DNA of 64,000 bases from an uncultured Ellagibacter sp. (GTDB lineage Bacteria; Actinomycetota; Coriobacteriia; Coriobacteriales; Eggerthellaceae): NCBI GenBank assembly GCA_934654815.1, contig CAKUGU010000005.1, positions 17,543 through 81,542 on the forward strand. Reading direction: 5' to 3'. Position numbers and translations under genes: made by a program. Within the stretch, counting starts at the first letter, position 1. Every line of letters starts with the position of its first letter. The notes beneath the pieces were generated by a model. The model worked only from the letters and a program-made list of their open reading frames with translations. It was not told the DNA's origin and ran no database searches. This document shows positions 8,421 through 17,227 of this stretch, one piece after another.

Positions 8421-9227
8421 ATGGGCGAAAATCGGTTAATCGCGCGCGCCTCGCGCGTGGAGCGCAAGGCTAAGCTGCATCCTGCGGGGCAGCTTAGCGT
8501 CCCCGTTCTTCTTTCCCATGTCGGGTTTTCCTATGGGGCGCAGGAGGTCTTGTCGGACGTCGACCTGACGGTCGGCGATGGAGAGGCATGCGTAATCCTC
8601 GGCGAAAACGGGGCGGGGAAATCGACGCTTCTGAAGGTGATGCTCGGGTCTTTGGCTGCGAGCAGGGGAAACGTCGAGCTGTTCGGCGTCCCCGTCGGAT
8701 CGTTTCGCGATTGGCAGCGCGTCGGGTACGTGCCGCAGCAGGTAGCGGGCGCGTACGAGCGCTTCCCGGCGACGGTCGCGGAGGTGGTCGCCGCGAATCG
8801 CTATGCCGTGCAGCGTAGGTTTTCGCCCAAGTCGGCAAACGACGGGGAAGCGGTCGAACGCGCCTTGGAAAAGGTCGGCGCGCAAGGGCTTTCCCGCCGT
8901 CTCGTCGGGGAGCTCTCGGGCGGGCAGCTTCAGCGCGTTCTTCTTGCTCGAGCGCTGGTGAACGACCCCGACCTGCTCATTCTCGATGAGCCGACAAGCG
9001 GCATGGACACCGACGCCGTCGGGTCCTTCGTCGACTTGCTGCAGGAAATCGTGGCGTCGGGAGAGCGCTCCGCGCTGCTCATCACGCACGACATGCGCAG
9101 GTTGGCGGCGTTGCCGGCCCGGATGCTGCGGCTGGAATCGGGGAGGCTGCGCGAGGTCGCGCGCTCTGCGCAGCCGGAGACGCGGGACGTGCCTGATCAC
9201 GCGGCTCTTTTGCGGGAGATGATGTAG
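8421..9227 (+). CDS. znuC: ZnuC-like ABC transporter ATPase
   Basis: A 268-residue ATP-binding subunit: Walker A GENGAGKST (about residue 60), Q-loop VPQQ, signature LSGGQLQR (about 164), Walker B LLILDEPTSG and the switch histidine in LLITHD. A 30-residue N-terminal extension precedes the core. It energises metal import by the membrane subunit that starts directly after its stop codon. Specificity rests on the ZnuA-like binding protein. Confidence 0.93.
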   Translation: MGENRLIARASRVERKAKLHPAGQLSVPVLLSHVGFSYGAQEVLSDVDLTVGDGEACVILGENGAGKSTLLKVMLGSLAASRGNVELFGVPVGSFRDWQRVGYVPQQVAGAYERFPATVAEVVAANRYAVQRRFSPKSANDGEAVERALEKVGAQGLSRRLVGELSGGQLQRVLLARALVNDPDLLILDEPTSGMDTDAVGSFVDLLQEIVASGERSALLITHDMRRLAALPARMLRLESGRLREVARSAQPETRDVPDHAALLREMM

Positions 9228-10043
9228 ATGCTGCAGTTGCTTGCCGACATGTTTTCCCATGCGTTCATGGCGCGTGCGTTCGTTGCGGGCATCGTGCTCG
9301 GTGCGGCTATCCCGCTTGTCGGCGTCGTCGTGGTGCTCAAGCGCTTGTCGATGGTCGGTGATGCGCTTTCGCATGCCTCGCTTGCAGGCGTGGCTGCCGG
9401 GCTCATCGGGGGCGTGAATCCCGTCGCGGGCGCGACTGCGGCATGCATGGCAGCAGCCTTGACCGTCGAGGGAATCCGCCGCCGCTTCGAAGGGCACGCC
9501 GATCTCGCCATCGCCGTGGTCACGGCGGCGGGCGTGGGGCTCGCGGGAGTGTTTTCGGGGTTCGTCCCGAACAGCTCCACGTTCTCGAGTTTCCTCTTCG
9601 GCAGCATCGTGACGGTCGACGACGGCGAGCTCGCCGTCGTCGTCGCGCTCGGCCTCGCCATTGTGCTTCTGAGCGTTCTGTTCAGTCGCGAGCTGTTCTG
9701 GGTGACCCTCGACGAGCGCGCCGCGCGACTTGCGGGTGTGCGCACGACGTTGGTGAACTTCTCGTTCATCCTGATGACGGCGGTGGCCGTGTCGATCGCG
9801 TCGCGCACGGTCGGCACGCTCATCGTCAGCTCCATGATGACGGTGCCGGTGGCTTGCGCTCTCGTGGTCGCACGGAGCTGGAAGCAGACGATCGTCGTGT
9901 CATGCGCTGTCGGCATGGTGAGCGCCGCCTGTGGGCTTGTGGCTTCCTACGCGTTCGGGTTCAAGCCCGGCGGAGCAATCGTGCTCGTCGAGATAGCTTT
10001 GCTGATGGCGATGTTCGCGGGAAAGAAGCTGCTAGGCCGGTAA
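9228..10043 (+). CDS. znuB: ZnuB-like ABC transporter membrane subunit
   Basis: A 271-residue permease of the ABC-3 family with about 8 membrane segments. The family features GDALSHASLAGVAAG near residue 43 and the long hydrophobic C-terminus are present. It begins at the base after the ZnuC stop codon, so the two are translationally coupled. It is the last gene of the operon; downstream is the second MITE copy, whose ends could act as a terminator. Confidence 0.92.
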   Translation: MLQLLADMFSHAFMARAFVAGIVLGAAIPLVGVVVVLKRLSMVGDALSHASLAGVAAGLIGGVNPVAGATAACMAAALTVEGIRRRFEGHADLAIAVVTAAGVGLAGVFSGFVPNSSTFSSFLFGSIVTVDDGELAVVVALGLAIVLLSVLFSRELFWVTLDERAARLAGVRTTLVNFSFILMTAVAVSIASRTVGTLIVSSMMTVPVACALVVARSWKQTIVVSCAVGMVSAACGLVASYAFGFKPGGAIVLVEIALLMAMFAGKKLLGR

Positions 10044-10124
10044 GAGAGCGTTCGGAGGCGGAGTGGGGCGGACTTGACGGGCGCCGCCTTGCCAATCCAA
10101 TCCGTCCTACCTTGGCGCGTCTCG

Positions 10125-10262
10125 AAAAGTCGTCATTTGCGCAGGTTTTTACGCGTGCCCGAAGTTGCTCGCTTGTTGCGGGAAACGCGACCTGGGCTTT
10201 TGCGGGGAGCGCTGGGCGTCGGGCGGCGTCTGCGAGCCAAACCTGCGCAAATGACGACTTTT
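10125..10262. repeat. MITE-like element, copy 2 (138 bp)
   Basis: About 90% identical to 6,321-6,461, with the same terminal inverted repeats (aaaagtcgtcatttgcgcag / ctgcgcaaatgacgactttt, perfect here). It lies between the convergent znuB and MFS genes and ends 12 bases before the MFS stop codon. No transposase is linked. Confidence 0.85.
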
Positions 10263-10273
10263 GTCGGCGCTCG

Positions 10274-11683
10274 CTAGCGGCGTCGTGCCGGCAGTAGGAT
10301 GAGGAGGCTCGCCGCGGCCATGCACACATATGCGGCGGCGAGCCCCGCTTCCTGCATGAGCGCCACGCCGACGGCGATGCCCAAGGACCCGGCAACGTTG
10401 CGGCTTAAGGTGAGAAGCGCCAGGCCATGCGGCATGTCAGCTTGCTTCAAACAGGAGTTTCCCCAGGTGACAAGCGGCATCTGGACAATCGCGAACGCGC
10501 AGCAGGCAAGTGCGTACAAGCCGGAGAAGGCGAGAGGCGACCCCGACCCGCCGAGCACGCAGAACCCGGCGCAACCCAGGATGAACGCGGCGAACGAGAT
10601 AGCCGCGAGGGGCCTGATCCCGCGCTTGTCGAACGCTTTTCCCGCAACGGGGCTGATGAGCGCCATGCAGATCGCGCCCGGCAGCACGGTCGCGGCCGAT
10701 GCGCTCGCGGAAAGCCCCAGCGTTGTTTGAAGATGCAGCGGAAGCACCACCGACGACCCCATGGAAGCGAAATACGCCGCCATGCTGGCGATGACCGCGG
10801 CGCGGTACTGCGGCCTTTCAAGGAGTTGGACCTTCAGGAACGGCTCGCGAAGCTTTCCCTGACGCAGGGCGAACGCGATCGCGGCGGCGAGCCCGACCGC
10901 GAGCTCGGCCACGGTGGTCGCCGCATGGGCTTGCAAGGACACCAGCCCGCTAAGCCCGAGGGAGATCCCGCCGACCGCGAAGGCGCTTAAGGCGAAGCTT
11001 GGGACGTCGAAGCTTTTGGGGCGGCTATCCAGAATGTTTCCCATGGCCGCCACCGCAAGGACGAAGCTCGCCAAGGCCAGCGCGAAGACGAACCAGAACA
11101 CCGCCCGCCATCCGAAAGCGTCGGTGACGAAGCCCCCGAACGCCGGCGCGATGACGGGCGCGGCGCCTTGCGTGAACCCGAACCAGCCCATGCGCCGGCC
11201 GCGCTGCCCCTCGGGGAATAGCGAGAGGATGGAAACCTGCGTCAGGTTCGACACGAGCGCGTTCGCGCAGGCCTGCACGATTCGCGCCGCCATGAGCGGC
11301 CAGAAGTCGGGCGCCAGGGCGCTTGCAGCGACGGAAAGGGCGAACAGCCCCACCGCGAGGCAGTACAGGGGCTTTGTCGGAAAGCGCGTGACGAGGAACG
11401 CGGAAAGCGGCATGAACACGGCCAGGGCAAGGGCGTAGCCGCTCACGACCAGCTGCCCGCGATCGGCTGCGACGCCGAGGTCGGCTGTGAGCTGGGGGAG
11501 GGCCGTGTTCAGCGCCGTGGAGAGCAGCGCCAGGGCGAAGCAGGTCAGGATCAGGTTCGCGAACACGACGTCGCGCCGCCGCGGGGACAGCTCGTCGCGC
11601 GCGCCTGCCTGCGCGCTCTCCTTGCTTGGCTTTGCGGTGGGCGGGGCGGGCTTCGGTTTCTCGTGAAATCGGCGGGTCGTCAT
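10274..11683 (-). CDS. MFS drug/solute efflux transporter (EmrB/Bcr-like)
   Basis: A membrane transporter of about 470 residues with 12-14 hydrophobic segments; the signature loop PLSAFLVTRFPTKPLY after segment 2 and a QVSILSLFPEGQRGR-type motif are typical of DHA antiporters. Such proteins expel drugs or small metabolites using the proton gradient. The start is uncertain: ATG at 11,683 (used here) or TTG at 11,725, 9 bases after the deformylase stop; neither has a good ribosome binding site. It follows def on the same strand and may be co-transcribed. Substrate is unknown. Confidence 0.85.
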   Translation of the reverse strand: MTTRRFHEKPKPAPPTAKPSKESAQAGARDELSPRRRDVVFANLILTCFALALLSTALNTALPQLTADLGVAADRGQLVVSGYALALAVFMPLSAFLVTRFPTKPLYCLAVGLFALSVAASALAPDFWPLMAARIVQACANALVSNLTQVSILSLFPEGQRGRRMGWFGFTQGAAPVIAPAFGGFVTDAFGWRAVFWFVFALALASFVLAVAAMGNILDSRPKSFDVPSFALSAFAVGGISLGLSGLVSLQAHAATTVAELAVGLAAAIAFALRQGKLREPFLKVQLLERPQYRAAVIASMAAYFASMGSSVVLPLHLQTTLGLSASASAATVLPGAICMALISPVAGKAFDKRGIRPLAAISFAAFILGCAGFCVLGGSGSPLAFSGLYALACCAFAIVQMPLVTWGNSCLKQADMPHGLALLTLSRNVAGSLGIAVGVALMQEAGLAAAYVCMAAASLLILLPARRR

Positions 11684-11736
11684 CGGCGGCTGTTCTTCGG
11701 AACTGTCTGAGTGCTTCGGCTTCAAAGGAGGCGCGG

Positions 11737-12147
11737 CTAGATGACCACGCCGTTGCAGTGGTCGATTTCGTGCTGGATGATCTGCGCCGTGTAGCCGGCG
11801 AACGCCTTCGTGCGCGGGGCGAACGACGCGTCGAGGTAGGTTACCTTGATGCGCTTGTATCGCGTGCAGGGGCGCATGCCGCTAAGGGAAAGGCAGCCTT
11901 CCTCGGTTCGGTATTCGCCTGCCGTCTCGACGATCTCGGGGTTGTACATGAGCAGCGGCGTGCCCTCGTCGCTCGCCACGATGACGCGCTTGCGCACGCC
12001 GATCATGTTCGCGGCAAGCCCCACGCATTCGTCTTTGTGCACGGCGAGCGTGTCGATAAGGTCCTGCCCGACGCCCGCGTCTTCGGGCGTGGCGTCGACG
12101 CTCGGCATCGCGAGCAAAACGGGGGACGTGACGATTGCGCGTATCAT
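11737..12147 (-). CDS. def: Peptide deformylase (variant motif 1)
   Basis: A 136-residue metal hydrolase that removes formyl groups from nascent proteins. Motif 2 (EGCLSLSG, zinc cysteine) and motif 3 (QHEIDH, two zinc histidines and catalytic glutamate) are intact. Motif 1 reads GLAANMIG, so the usual glutamine (GxGxAAxQ) is methionine. That glutamine stabilises the transition state in studied enzymes, so activity may be altered. The protein is short for the family, suggesting a second, minor or substrate-specialised deformylase rather than the housekeeping enzyme. The ATG at 12,147 has AAAGGA upstream. Confidence 0.85.
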   Translation of the reverse strand: MIRAIVTSPVLLAMPSVDATPEDAGVGQDLIDTLAVHKDECVGLAANMIGVRKRVIVASDEGTPLLMYNPEIVETAGEYRTEEGCLSLSGMRPCTRYKRIKVTYLDASFAPRTKAFAGYTAQIIQHEIDHCNGVVI

Positions 12148-12229
12148 AAGGGTCCTTTCAGCATGTTCGGTGGAGGAGGCCACAGGGCTATTCTAGCTCT
12201 TCGGCGCGATAAGCGCGGCGTCTCGGTCC

Positions 12230-12829
12230 TCACCTGGTCAGGCCGCTGACGCCTTGCACTGCGAGCACGCCGATGGCGCGGGAAAGCTCGGCCGCGCCCG
12301 GCTCGCATCCGTGGGAAATCCAGATGCGGATGACGCCGAGGATCCCCGCCGCGATGTACGCGCTCGCAAGCTGTTTTTCCGGTTCCCCTAAGGTTCCGAA
12401 GCGTTCGGTGATCGCCGCGACGATGCTCCGGCGGACAAGGTCGTCCGCTTTGGCGCCGAAGGTCGGGTCGATCTGGCTCACCAGGAACAGTCGCGCTTCC
12501 TTTTCGTGCGCCGCAATGAAATGGAGGGCGTCGTCGATCATGGGGAAGCTTGCGGGATCGGTGCAGGTGGCGAGCGCGCGCTCCATTTCCGCGTCGAGCT
12601 GGTCGAGGAGGCTGTCGCCCATCTTCTCCGCCAGGTCGAACACGTCGCGGTAGTGCGTGTAGAACGTGCCGCGCGATACGCCGCTTGCCGCGACAAGCTC
12701 GCTCACGGTTATCTTTCGAAGCGCCTTTTCCGACGCGAGTCCGAGAAACGCCTGCTGCAAAGCCGCTTTCGTGCGCCGTGCGCCCTGGTTGTCCTTGTGG
12801 TTCAACGCGGTCCCCCGTCCCGATTCCAA
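12230..12829 (-). CDS. TetR family repressor, divergent from YhgE/Pip gene
   Basis: A transcription factor of about 199 residues with an N-terminal HTH (ITVSELVAASGVSRGTFYTHY around residues 40-60) and a helical ligand-binding C-terminus with a TetR_C-type hydrophobic core. The start may be TTG at 12,829 or TTG at 12,802, the latter behind GGGGGA. It is divergent from the large membrane protein at 12,948, and the shared 118-base gap contains a TTGTC/GACAA dyad, so it probably represses that gene and itself. Confidence 0.85.
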   Translation of the reverse strand: MESGRGTALNHKDNQGARRTKAALQQAFLGLASEKALRKITVSELVAASGVSRGTFYTHYRDVFDLAEKMGDSLLDQLDAEMERALATCTDPASFPMIDDALHFIAAHEKEARLFLVSQIDPTFGAKADDLVRRSIVAAITERFGTLGEPEKQLASAYIAAGILGVIRIWISHGCEPGAAELSRAIGVLAVQGVSGLTR

Positions 12830-12891
12830 AACTTAGACACGAGCGCGGCGATTGTTCATTGTCTTTCGTGCCCTGGTTCAATATTTTAATG

Positions 12892-12911
12892 GTTGTCAAA
12901 AAATAGACAAC
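12892..12911. promoter_or_regulatory. Candidate TetR operator
   Basis: GTTGTC-8-GACAAC, a 20-bp dyad with an A/T-rich centre, midway between tetR and the YhgE/Pip gene. TTGTCT-16-TAAAAT on the minus strand through it could be the tetR promoter. Confidence 0.5.
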
Positions 12912-12947
12912 TGTTGAATTCGCAATCTTCGAACGGGGTGTTCAAGC

Positions 12948-14933
12948 GTGAGGAAAATGAGCGGGATGGCCAGCGAGGCTCGAGGGAAAACGATCGCGAA
13001 AGTCGTCGCGGTAGCGCTGATCGTGGGGCTGTTCTCCGCGTTCTACTGCTGGAGCTTCTGGGATCCCATCGGTGCCATGAAGCGCGTCCCCATCGGGATC
13101 GTGAACCTCGACGAAGGTGCCGAGGTCAACGGCAAGGAAGTGAACATCGGATCGGAGATCGCGGGCTCGGCGGTCGAGGGGTCGGACGCGAACTTCGTCG
13201 AACTCGACGAGCAGGCGCTCGCCGACGGCGTCGAGAATTCGGGCTACTCCATGGTGTTCGAGATACCCGCGGATTTCTCCTCGAAGGTGACAGCCGGCAT
13301 GACCGACGTTCCACAGGCTGCTGACCTGGAGATTTACAAGAACATTCGCTACAACTACATCTACGCGCAGCTCTCGACGCAAATCGAGAAGGCGTTTGAG
13401 GGCAGCGTGAACTCGGCAATCGCGAACGCGTACGTGACGGGCGCGTATTCCGGCCTCGAGCAGGCGCGGGACGGTTTGCAGGAGGCATCCGAAGGGTCCG
13501 GCAAGCTCGCAGATGGCGCTTCCACGGCATCGGAGGGCATCACGACCTTGTCCAGCGGCGCAAGCGCCCTGTCGACCGGGGCGAAAAGCGTCGCGGACGG
13601 GCTGTCCTCGCTTTCAAGCGGGCTGACGTCGGGTAAGCAGCAGCTCGATTCGGCGCAGTCGAGCCTGCTCGCGTTGTCGACGCAGCTCGGTGCGGGCAGC
13701 GAATCGGCCGGCGCTTTGGCCGACGGCGCGACTGCGGCGCAAACCTGCTATCAGGCGGCTTTGGAGGCGACGAAGTCGGGCAGCGCGGTCGGCGGTAAGA
13801 CGGCTGCCGAGTGGTTGGCGGCGGGCAACGCCGCGATCGCGCAGGTTTCCCAGGGCGCGTCGTCGATGGCGACGCAGCTTAGCGGGGCGGCAAGCGGGGT
13901 CGGTTCCGGGGCGACGGCGCTGGGCGCGGCCTCCGAGAGCATCTCCAGCGCCATCGACGGCATCGGGTCGCCCGACGTCGCAGGTCAAACGCTCGCGTAC
14001 GGGCAGGCGCAGGTCGTGGCGGGCCTCGAATCGATGTCGAGCGGCCTTTCGAGCGTCCAGGGCGGCGTCGGGCAGCTTGCGGCGGGGGCGTCCGAGTTGG
14101 GCGACGCGACGACGGACGGTGCCGAGACCATATCGGACTCGCTCGGCGCCAGCTCCGACGACATGGGCGCATACGTCGCCGACCCCACGAGCGTGAACGA
14201 GGAGAGGTACGGGTCGCTTGACTATTATGGGCAAGGGTTCTCGCCGTTCTTCATGACGACGTCGCTGTGGCTGGGCGCGCTCATCATATTCTTCATCATC
14301 GAGCCGCTCTGGCCGAAAAACCGGCATGCAGGGCGTGTGCGCACTGTGGTCGGGAGGCTGCCGCTCTATGCGCTGGTCTGCGCTTTCGAGGCTGCGGCCG
14401 TCACCCTCTTCGCGTGGGGCATCGGCGTCCTGGACGCCCATAGCGCCTCGCCGCTTCTGCTGTTCGCCTATGCGCTGGGGGTGAGCCTGAGCTTCATGCT
14501 GATCATGCAGTTCCTGAACATGACGCTCGGTGTCATCGGCAAGGCGCTTGCCGTGCTCACGCTCATCTTCCAGCTTGCCTGCTCGGGCGGCACCCTGCCC
14601 GTCGATTTGGGACAGAGCTTCGTGGCCGCGCTGAACCCGTTCCTGCCGTTCACGTACGCGATCGACGGGTTTCGCGAGGTGATCACGTACGTGAACGGAG
14701 CGACGATCGCGGGCGATCTGGGAATGACGGCGGTGTTCGGCCTTGCGTTCTTCGTGCTCTCGCTTGCGACGTGGGGCTTTGCCGAGAGGCGCCGCGATGC
14801 CGAGGCGAAGTCCACGCTCGCCTGGAACAAGGAAGAGGAACCGGAAGGCGAGACGGGGCCGGGCGCCGTCCCATCGGTCGAGACGGGGCTGGGTACCGTT
14901 TCGCCCATCGGCCAAAGGGCGTGTTCGGAATAA
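12948..14933 (+). CDS. YhgE/Pip (ABC-2 type) membrane protein
   Basis: A 661-residue protein: one N-terminal membrane segment (about residues 15-35), a long extracytoplasmic part rich in Ser/Gly/Ala heptad-like repeats (residues about 170-400, LSSGASALSTGAKSVADGL-type), then five or six C-terminal membrane segments of the ABC-2 permease type. This is the architecture of YhgE/Pip proteins (phage infection protein, ESX-linked YueB type). Members act as phage receptors, in type VII secretion or in export; which applies here is unknown. GTG at 12,948 is used; ATG at 12,957 is possible. Divergent TetR suggests inducible expression. Confidence 0.85.
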   Translation: MRKMSGMASEARGKTIAKVVAVALIVGLFSAFYCWSFWDPIGAMKRVPIGIVNLDEGAEVNGKEVNIGSEIAGSAVEGSDANFVELDEQALADGVENSGYSMVFEIPADFSSKVTAGMTDVPQAADLEIYKNIRYNYIYAQLSTQIEKAFEGSVNSAIANAYVTGAYSGLEQARDGLQEASEGSGKLADGASTASEGITTLSSGASALSTGAKSVADGLSSLSSGLTSGKQQLDSAQSSLLALSTQLGAGSESAGALADGATAAQTCYQAALEATKSGSAVGGKTAAEWLAAGNAAIAQVSQGASSMATQLSGAASGVGSGATALGAASESISSAIDGIGSPDVAGQTLAYGQAQVVAGLESMSSGLSSVQGGVGQLAAGASELGDATTDGAETISDSLGASSDDMGAYVADPTSVNEERYGSLDYYGQGFSPFFMTTSLWLGALIIFFIIEPLWPKNRHAGRVRTVVGRLPLYALVCAFEAAAVTLFAWGIGVLDAHSASPLLLFAYALGVSLSFMLIMQFLNMTLGVIGKALAVLTLIFQLACSGGTLPVDLGQSFVAALNPFLPFTYAIDGFREVITYVNGATIAGDLGMTAVFGLAFFVLSLATWGFAERRRDAEAKSTLAWNKEEEPEGETGPGAVPSVETGLGTVSPIGQRACSE

Positions 14934-15036
14934 GGTAACGGCCCGGTTCCGCCTTGGCGCCCCGTCCGCCATTTTCCCGAATCGATGGTATAAACCTCTT
15001 ACTGGACCGCGGGGATGCGCGAGGAGGCGCGAGGGA

Positions 15037-15801
15037 GTGCTCATCTATTTTTCGGCAACGGGCAACACCAAGCATGTGGTGGACGAGATTCGCCTGGAAG
15101 GCGAGGACGTCGTCTCTATCGAGGACGCGACCAAGGCGGGTTCGTTTCGGCTCGCCTTGCGCGACGAGAGGCTTGGGATTCTCACCCCTACCTACGATTG
15201 GTGCCTGCCGAGCATCGTGAGCGAGTTCCTCGAGAAGCTCGATGTGGCATTCGGCGCGAAGCCCTACACCTTCTATGTCGGCACGTTCGGCACCACCACC
15301 GGCGGCGCATCCTCCATCGCGAACGCCATCATGAGGCGGAAGGGCCTGGGCTTCGACGCGTTGTTCGACATCCGCATGCCCGATACCTGGACGGTGATGT
15401 TCGATCTATCCGACGAAGCGAAGGTGGCGGAGGCTCTTCGCCGGGCCGATGGGGAAATCAAGCAGCTTAAAGGCCAGCTTGCCCGGAAGGTGCGGGGCAG
15501 GCACATGGACGTCGCAGCTCCTGCGTTCGCGGGCCGCATCGGCAAGGCCCTGTACGACGGAATGGTAAGGAAAACGGCGAACCTGTCGGCGTCCGAAGCG
15601 TGCATCGGTTGCGGGTTGTGCGCAAGAAAGTGCCCGGTAGACGCTATCGAGATGGAAGGCAAACTGCCGGTTTGGGTTACGGATTCTTGCACCATGTGCC
15701 TAGGGTGCCTGCACCGCTGTCCCAAGTACGCAATCCGCTACGGCAACGGCAAAGCGACAAATTCCCACGGCCAGTACACGTACGGTAACTATTCACGCTA
15801 G
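15037..15801 (+). CDS. EFR1-type flavodoxin-ferredoxin fusion
   Basis: A 254-residue electron-transfer protein. The N-terminus (LIYFSATGNTKHV) is a flavodoxin FMN-phosphate loop, and the C-terminus carries two [4Fe-4S] motifs: CIGCGLCARKCPVDAI (about residue 188) and CTMCLGCLHRCPKYAI (about 225). The second has four residues, not the usual two, between some cysteines in strict spacing terms, but still fits CxxCxxCxxxCP. Start GTG 15,037 follows GAGGAGG. EFR1 proteins are common in anaerobes; their partners are generally unknown. Confidence 0.9.
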   Translation: MLIYFSATGNTKHVVDEIRLEGEDVVSIEDATKAGSFRLALRDERLGILTPTYDWCLPSIVSEFLEKLDVAFGAKPYTFYVGTFGTTTGGASSIANAIMRRKGLGFDALFDIRMPDTWTVMFDLSDEAKVAEALRRADGEIKQLKGQLARKVRGRHMDVAAPAFAGRIGKALYDGMVRKTANLSASEACIGCGLCARKCPVDAIEMEGKLPVWVTDSCTMCLGCLHRCPKYAIRYGNGKATNSHGQYTYGNYSR

Positions 15802-15941
15802 CTGGCTCGGGACATTGGGGCGGCATCCAACCTCGTCCCGTACCGCAGGGCTGGTAGCGGGTGCATCCGAGACTGTCTCCTCAAATGTTAGAGATGCTAT
15901 ACTTTTCATCTGTCCGAATCGGATAGGGAAGGCGTAGCGCT

Positions 15942-16526
15942 ATGAGCATCAAGCAGCAGAAGGATATCGAGAAGTTCTTGATGGGCAACCTTGAGAATGC
16001 CGAGGCTGCCGAGTTGTTCGACCGCCAGTCGAAGCTGCTCGGCGAGTTGGTTGCCAATACGACGGGCAAGTCGACGAACCAGATGAAAGAGCTTGAACAG
16101 ACGATTCTTCCGCGCATCGCGCTCTACAAGGCGCTCACGGGTGGGCCGTTGCCGCATGAACAGGCGATGGCGCTCATGCGGTCGTACATGATGGACGTGG
16201 TGGCTGCGGAAAAGCACGCGTCCACGGCGAAAATGCAGGTGGCCCCCGGGTTCTTCGGCATTTACAAGCGCGTGTTCCTGCACGTCATGCGCACGAGCGA
16301 TCTATGGGAGAGCACGCCGTCCGCCGGGCGCGACTTCTTCGACGCCTCCATCACGAAATGCCTCTGGCACGACGCCTGCGTGGAAAACGGCTGCCCCGAG
16401 CTGTGCCCGCTGTTCTGCGACGTCGACGACGTGAACTACGGTGGCCTGCGGAAAATGGGCTTCTCGCGCACGAAAACTCTCGGCTACGGCGGCGACTGCT
16501 GCGATTTCCATTTCTTCAGGAAGTAG
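15942..16526 (+). CDS. L-2-amino-thiazoline-4-carboxylate hydrolase-like protein
   Basis: A 194-residue protein of the ATC hydrolase-like family, judged by the helical N-terminus and the Cys-rich C-terminus CLWHDACVENGCPELCPLFCDVDD ... GDCCDFHF, whose cysteines probably bind metal or serve catalysis. Family members that were studied open a thiazoline ring in cysteine synthesis, but most relatives are uncharacterised and role here is open. TATACT at 15,897-15,902 and a TCCGA-A-TCGGA palindrome at 15,913-15,923 lie upstream and may be its -10 box and an operator. Confidence 0.7.
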   Translation: MSIKQQKDIEKFLMGNLENAEAAELFDRQSKLLGELVANTTGKSTNQMKELEQTILPRIALYKALTGGPLPHEQAMALMRSYMMDVVAAEKHASTAKMQVAPGFFGIYKRVFLHVMRTSDLWESTPSAGRDFFDASITKCLWHDACVENGCPELCPLFCDVDDVNYGGLRKMGFSRTKTLGYGGDCCDFHFFRK

Positions 16527-16708
16527 GAAGGGCCGAGGGCCGTCTCGCTCCGAAGATGGAAACCCGACTTCTTTCCGTCGTTCCGCACAGTGAATCTTCC
16601 GCTTGAGCGCTGCCCACATTACCACGTTCGCCGCCGCGATTGCAGTCTGGTTTTTCCGCTTGTTTCCAGGTATTAAACCTTATCCGGTTTTCGAAAGGAT
16701 GGGGCGAT

Positions 16709-17227
16709 ATGGATATGGGCGCGATGGCGGTGCGGATGCATGGCGCGCAGATGGGACGGGCCGTTCGCGAGGCGGGGCTTGTGCTGACGCCTCAGCAGGT
16801 CGACGAGCTTGCCGAGGCCGAGCGCGCGTGCCTTACGCGTGCGCGGCGCGTTTCGTTTGGGGCTACGGCGGCGCCGACGCTGATCAGGGCGATCGCGGGT
16901 TCTCCCTGTTTGACGGGGGTGGACGTCCTCGAGCAGCTGATGGACCTGGTTGAGGCGTTCTACGACCTGCGGGAGGATTTCCCCGCGCGAACGGCCGATC
17001 TCGAAATCATCGAAGCGCTGCGGGAAGGTTTCGACGGAGAGGCGCAGGGCGATGCGGCGCTCGCGGCGAGCTTGGCGCGCGAGGCTTTGGCGGCGAGGGA
17101 ACGCCAAACAGGCTACGAAATCACCGACGATTACGGCCGTGTTTACCGATTGGATCCTAACGAATGGCACGATGACACCGAAGCGCCAGGTTGGGATGGC
17201 GAACGTTGGGACGCCGACTATGAATAA
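16709..17227 (+). CDS. DUF6323-like protein
   Basis: A 172-residue, mainly helical protein. The stretch LTPQQVDELAEAERACLTRARRVSFG near the N-terminus and the following helices resemble the DUF6323 family, which usually pairs with a DUF6179 gene as here. There is no known function. The ATG at 16,709 follows AAGGATGGGG; the reading frame upstream lacks a better start. It overlaps the next gene by 8 bases (ATGAATAA), so the two products are probably made in fixed ratio. Confidence 0.65.
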   Translation: MDMGAMAVRMHGAQMGRAVREAGLVLTPQQVDELAEAERACLTRARRVSFGATAAPTLIRAIAGSPCLTGVDVLEQLMDLVEAFYDLREDFPARTADLEIIEALREGFDGEAQGDAALAASLAREALAARERQTGYEITDDYGRVYRLDPNEWHDDTEAPGWDGERWDADYE

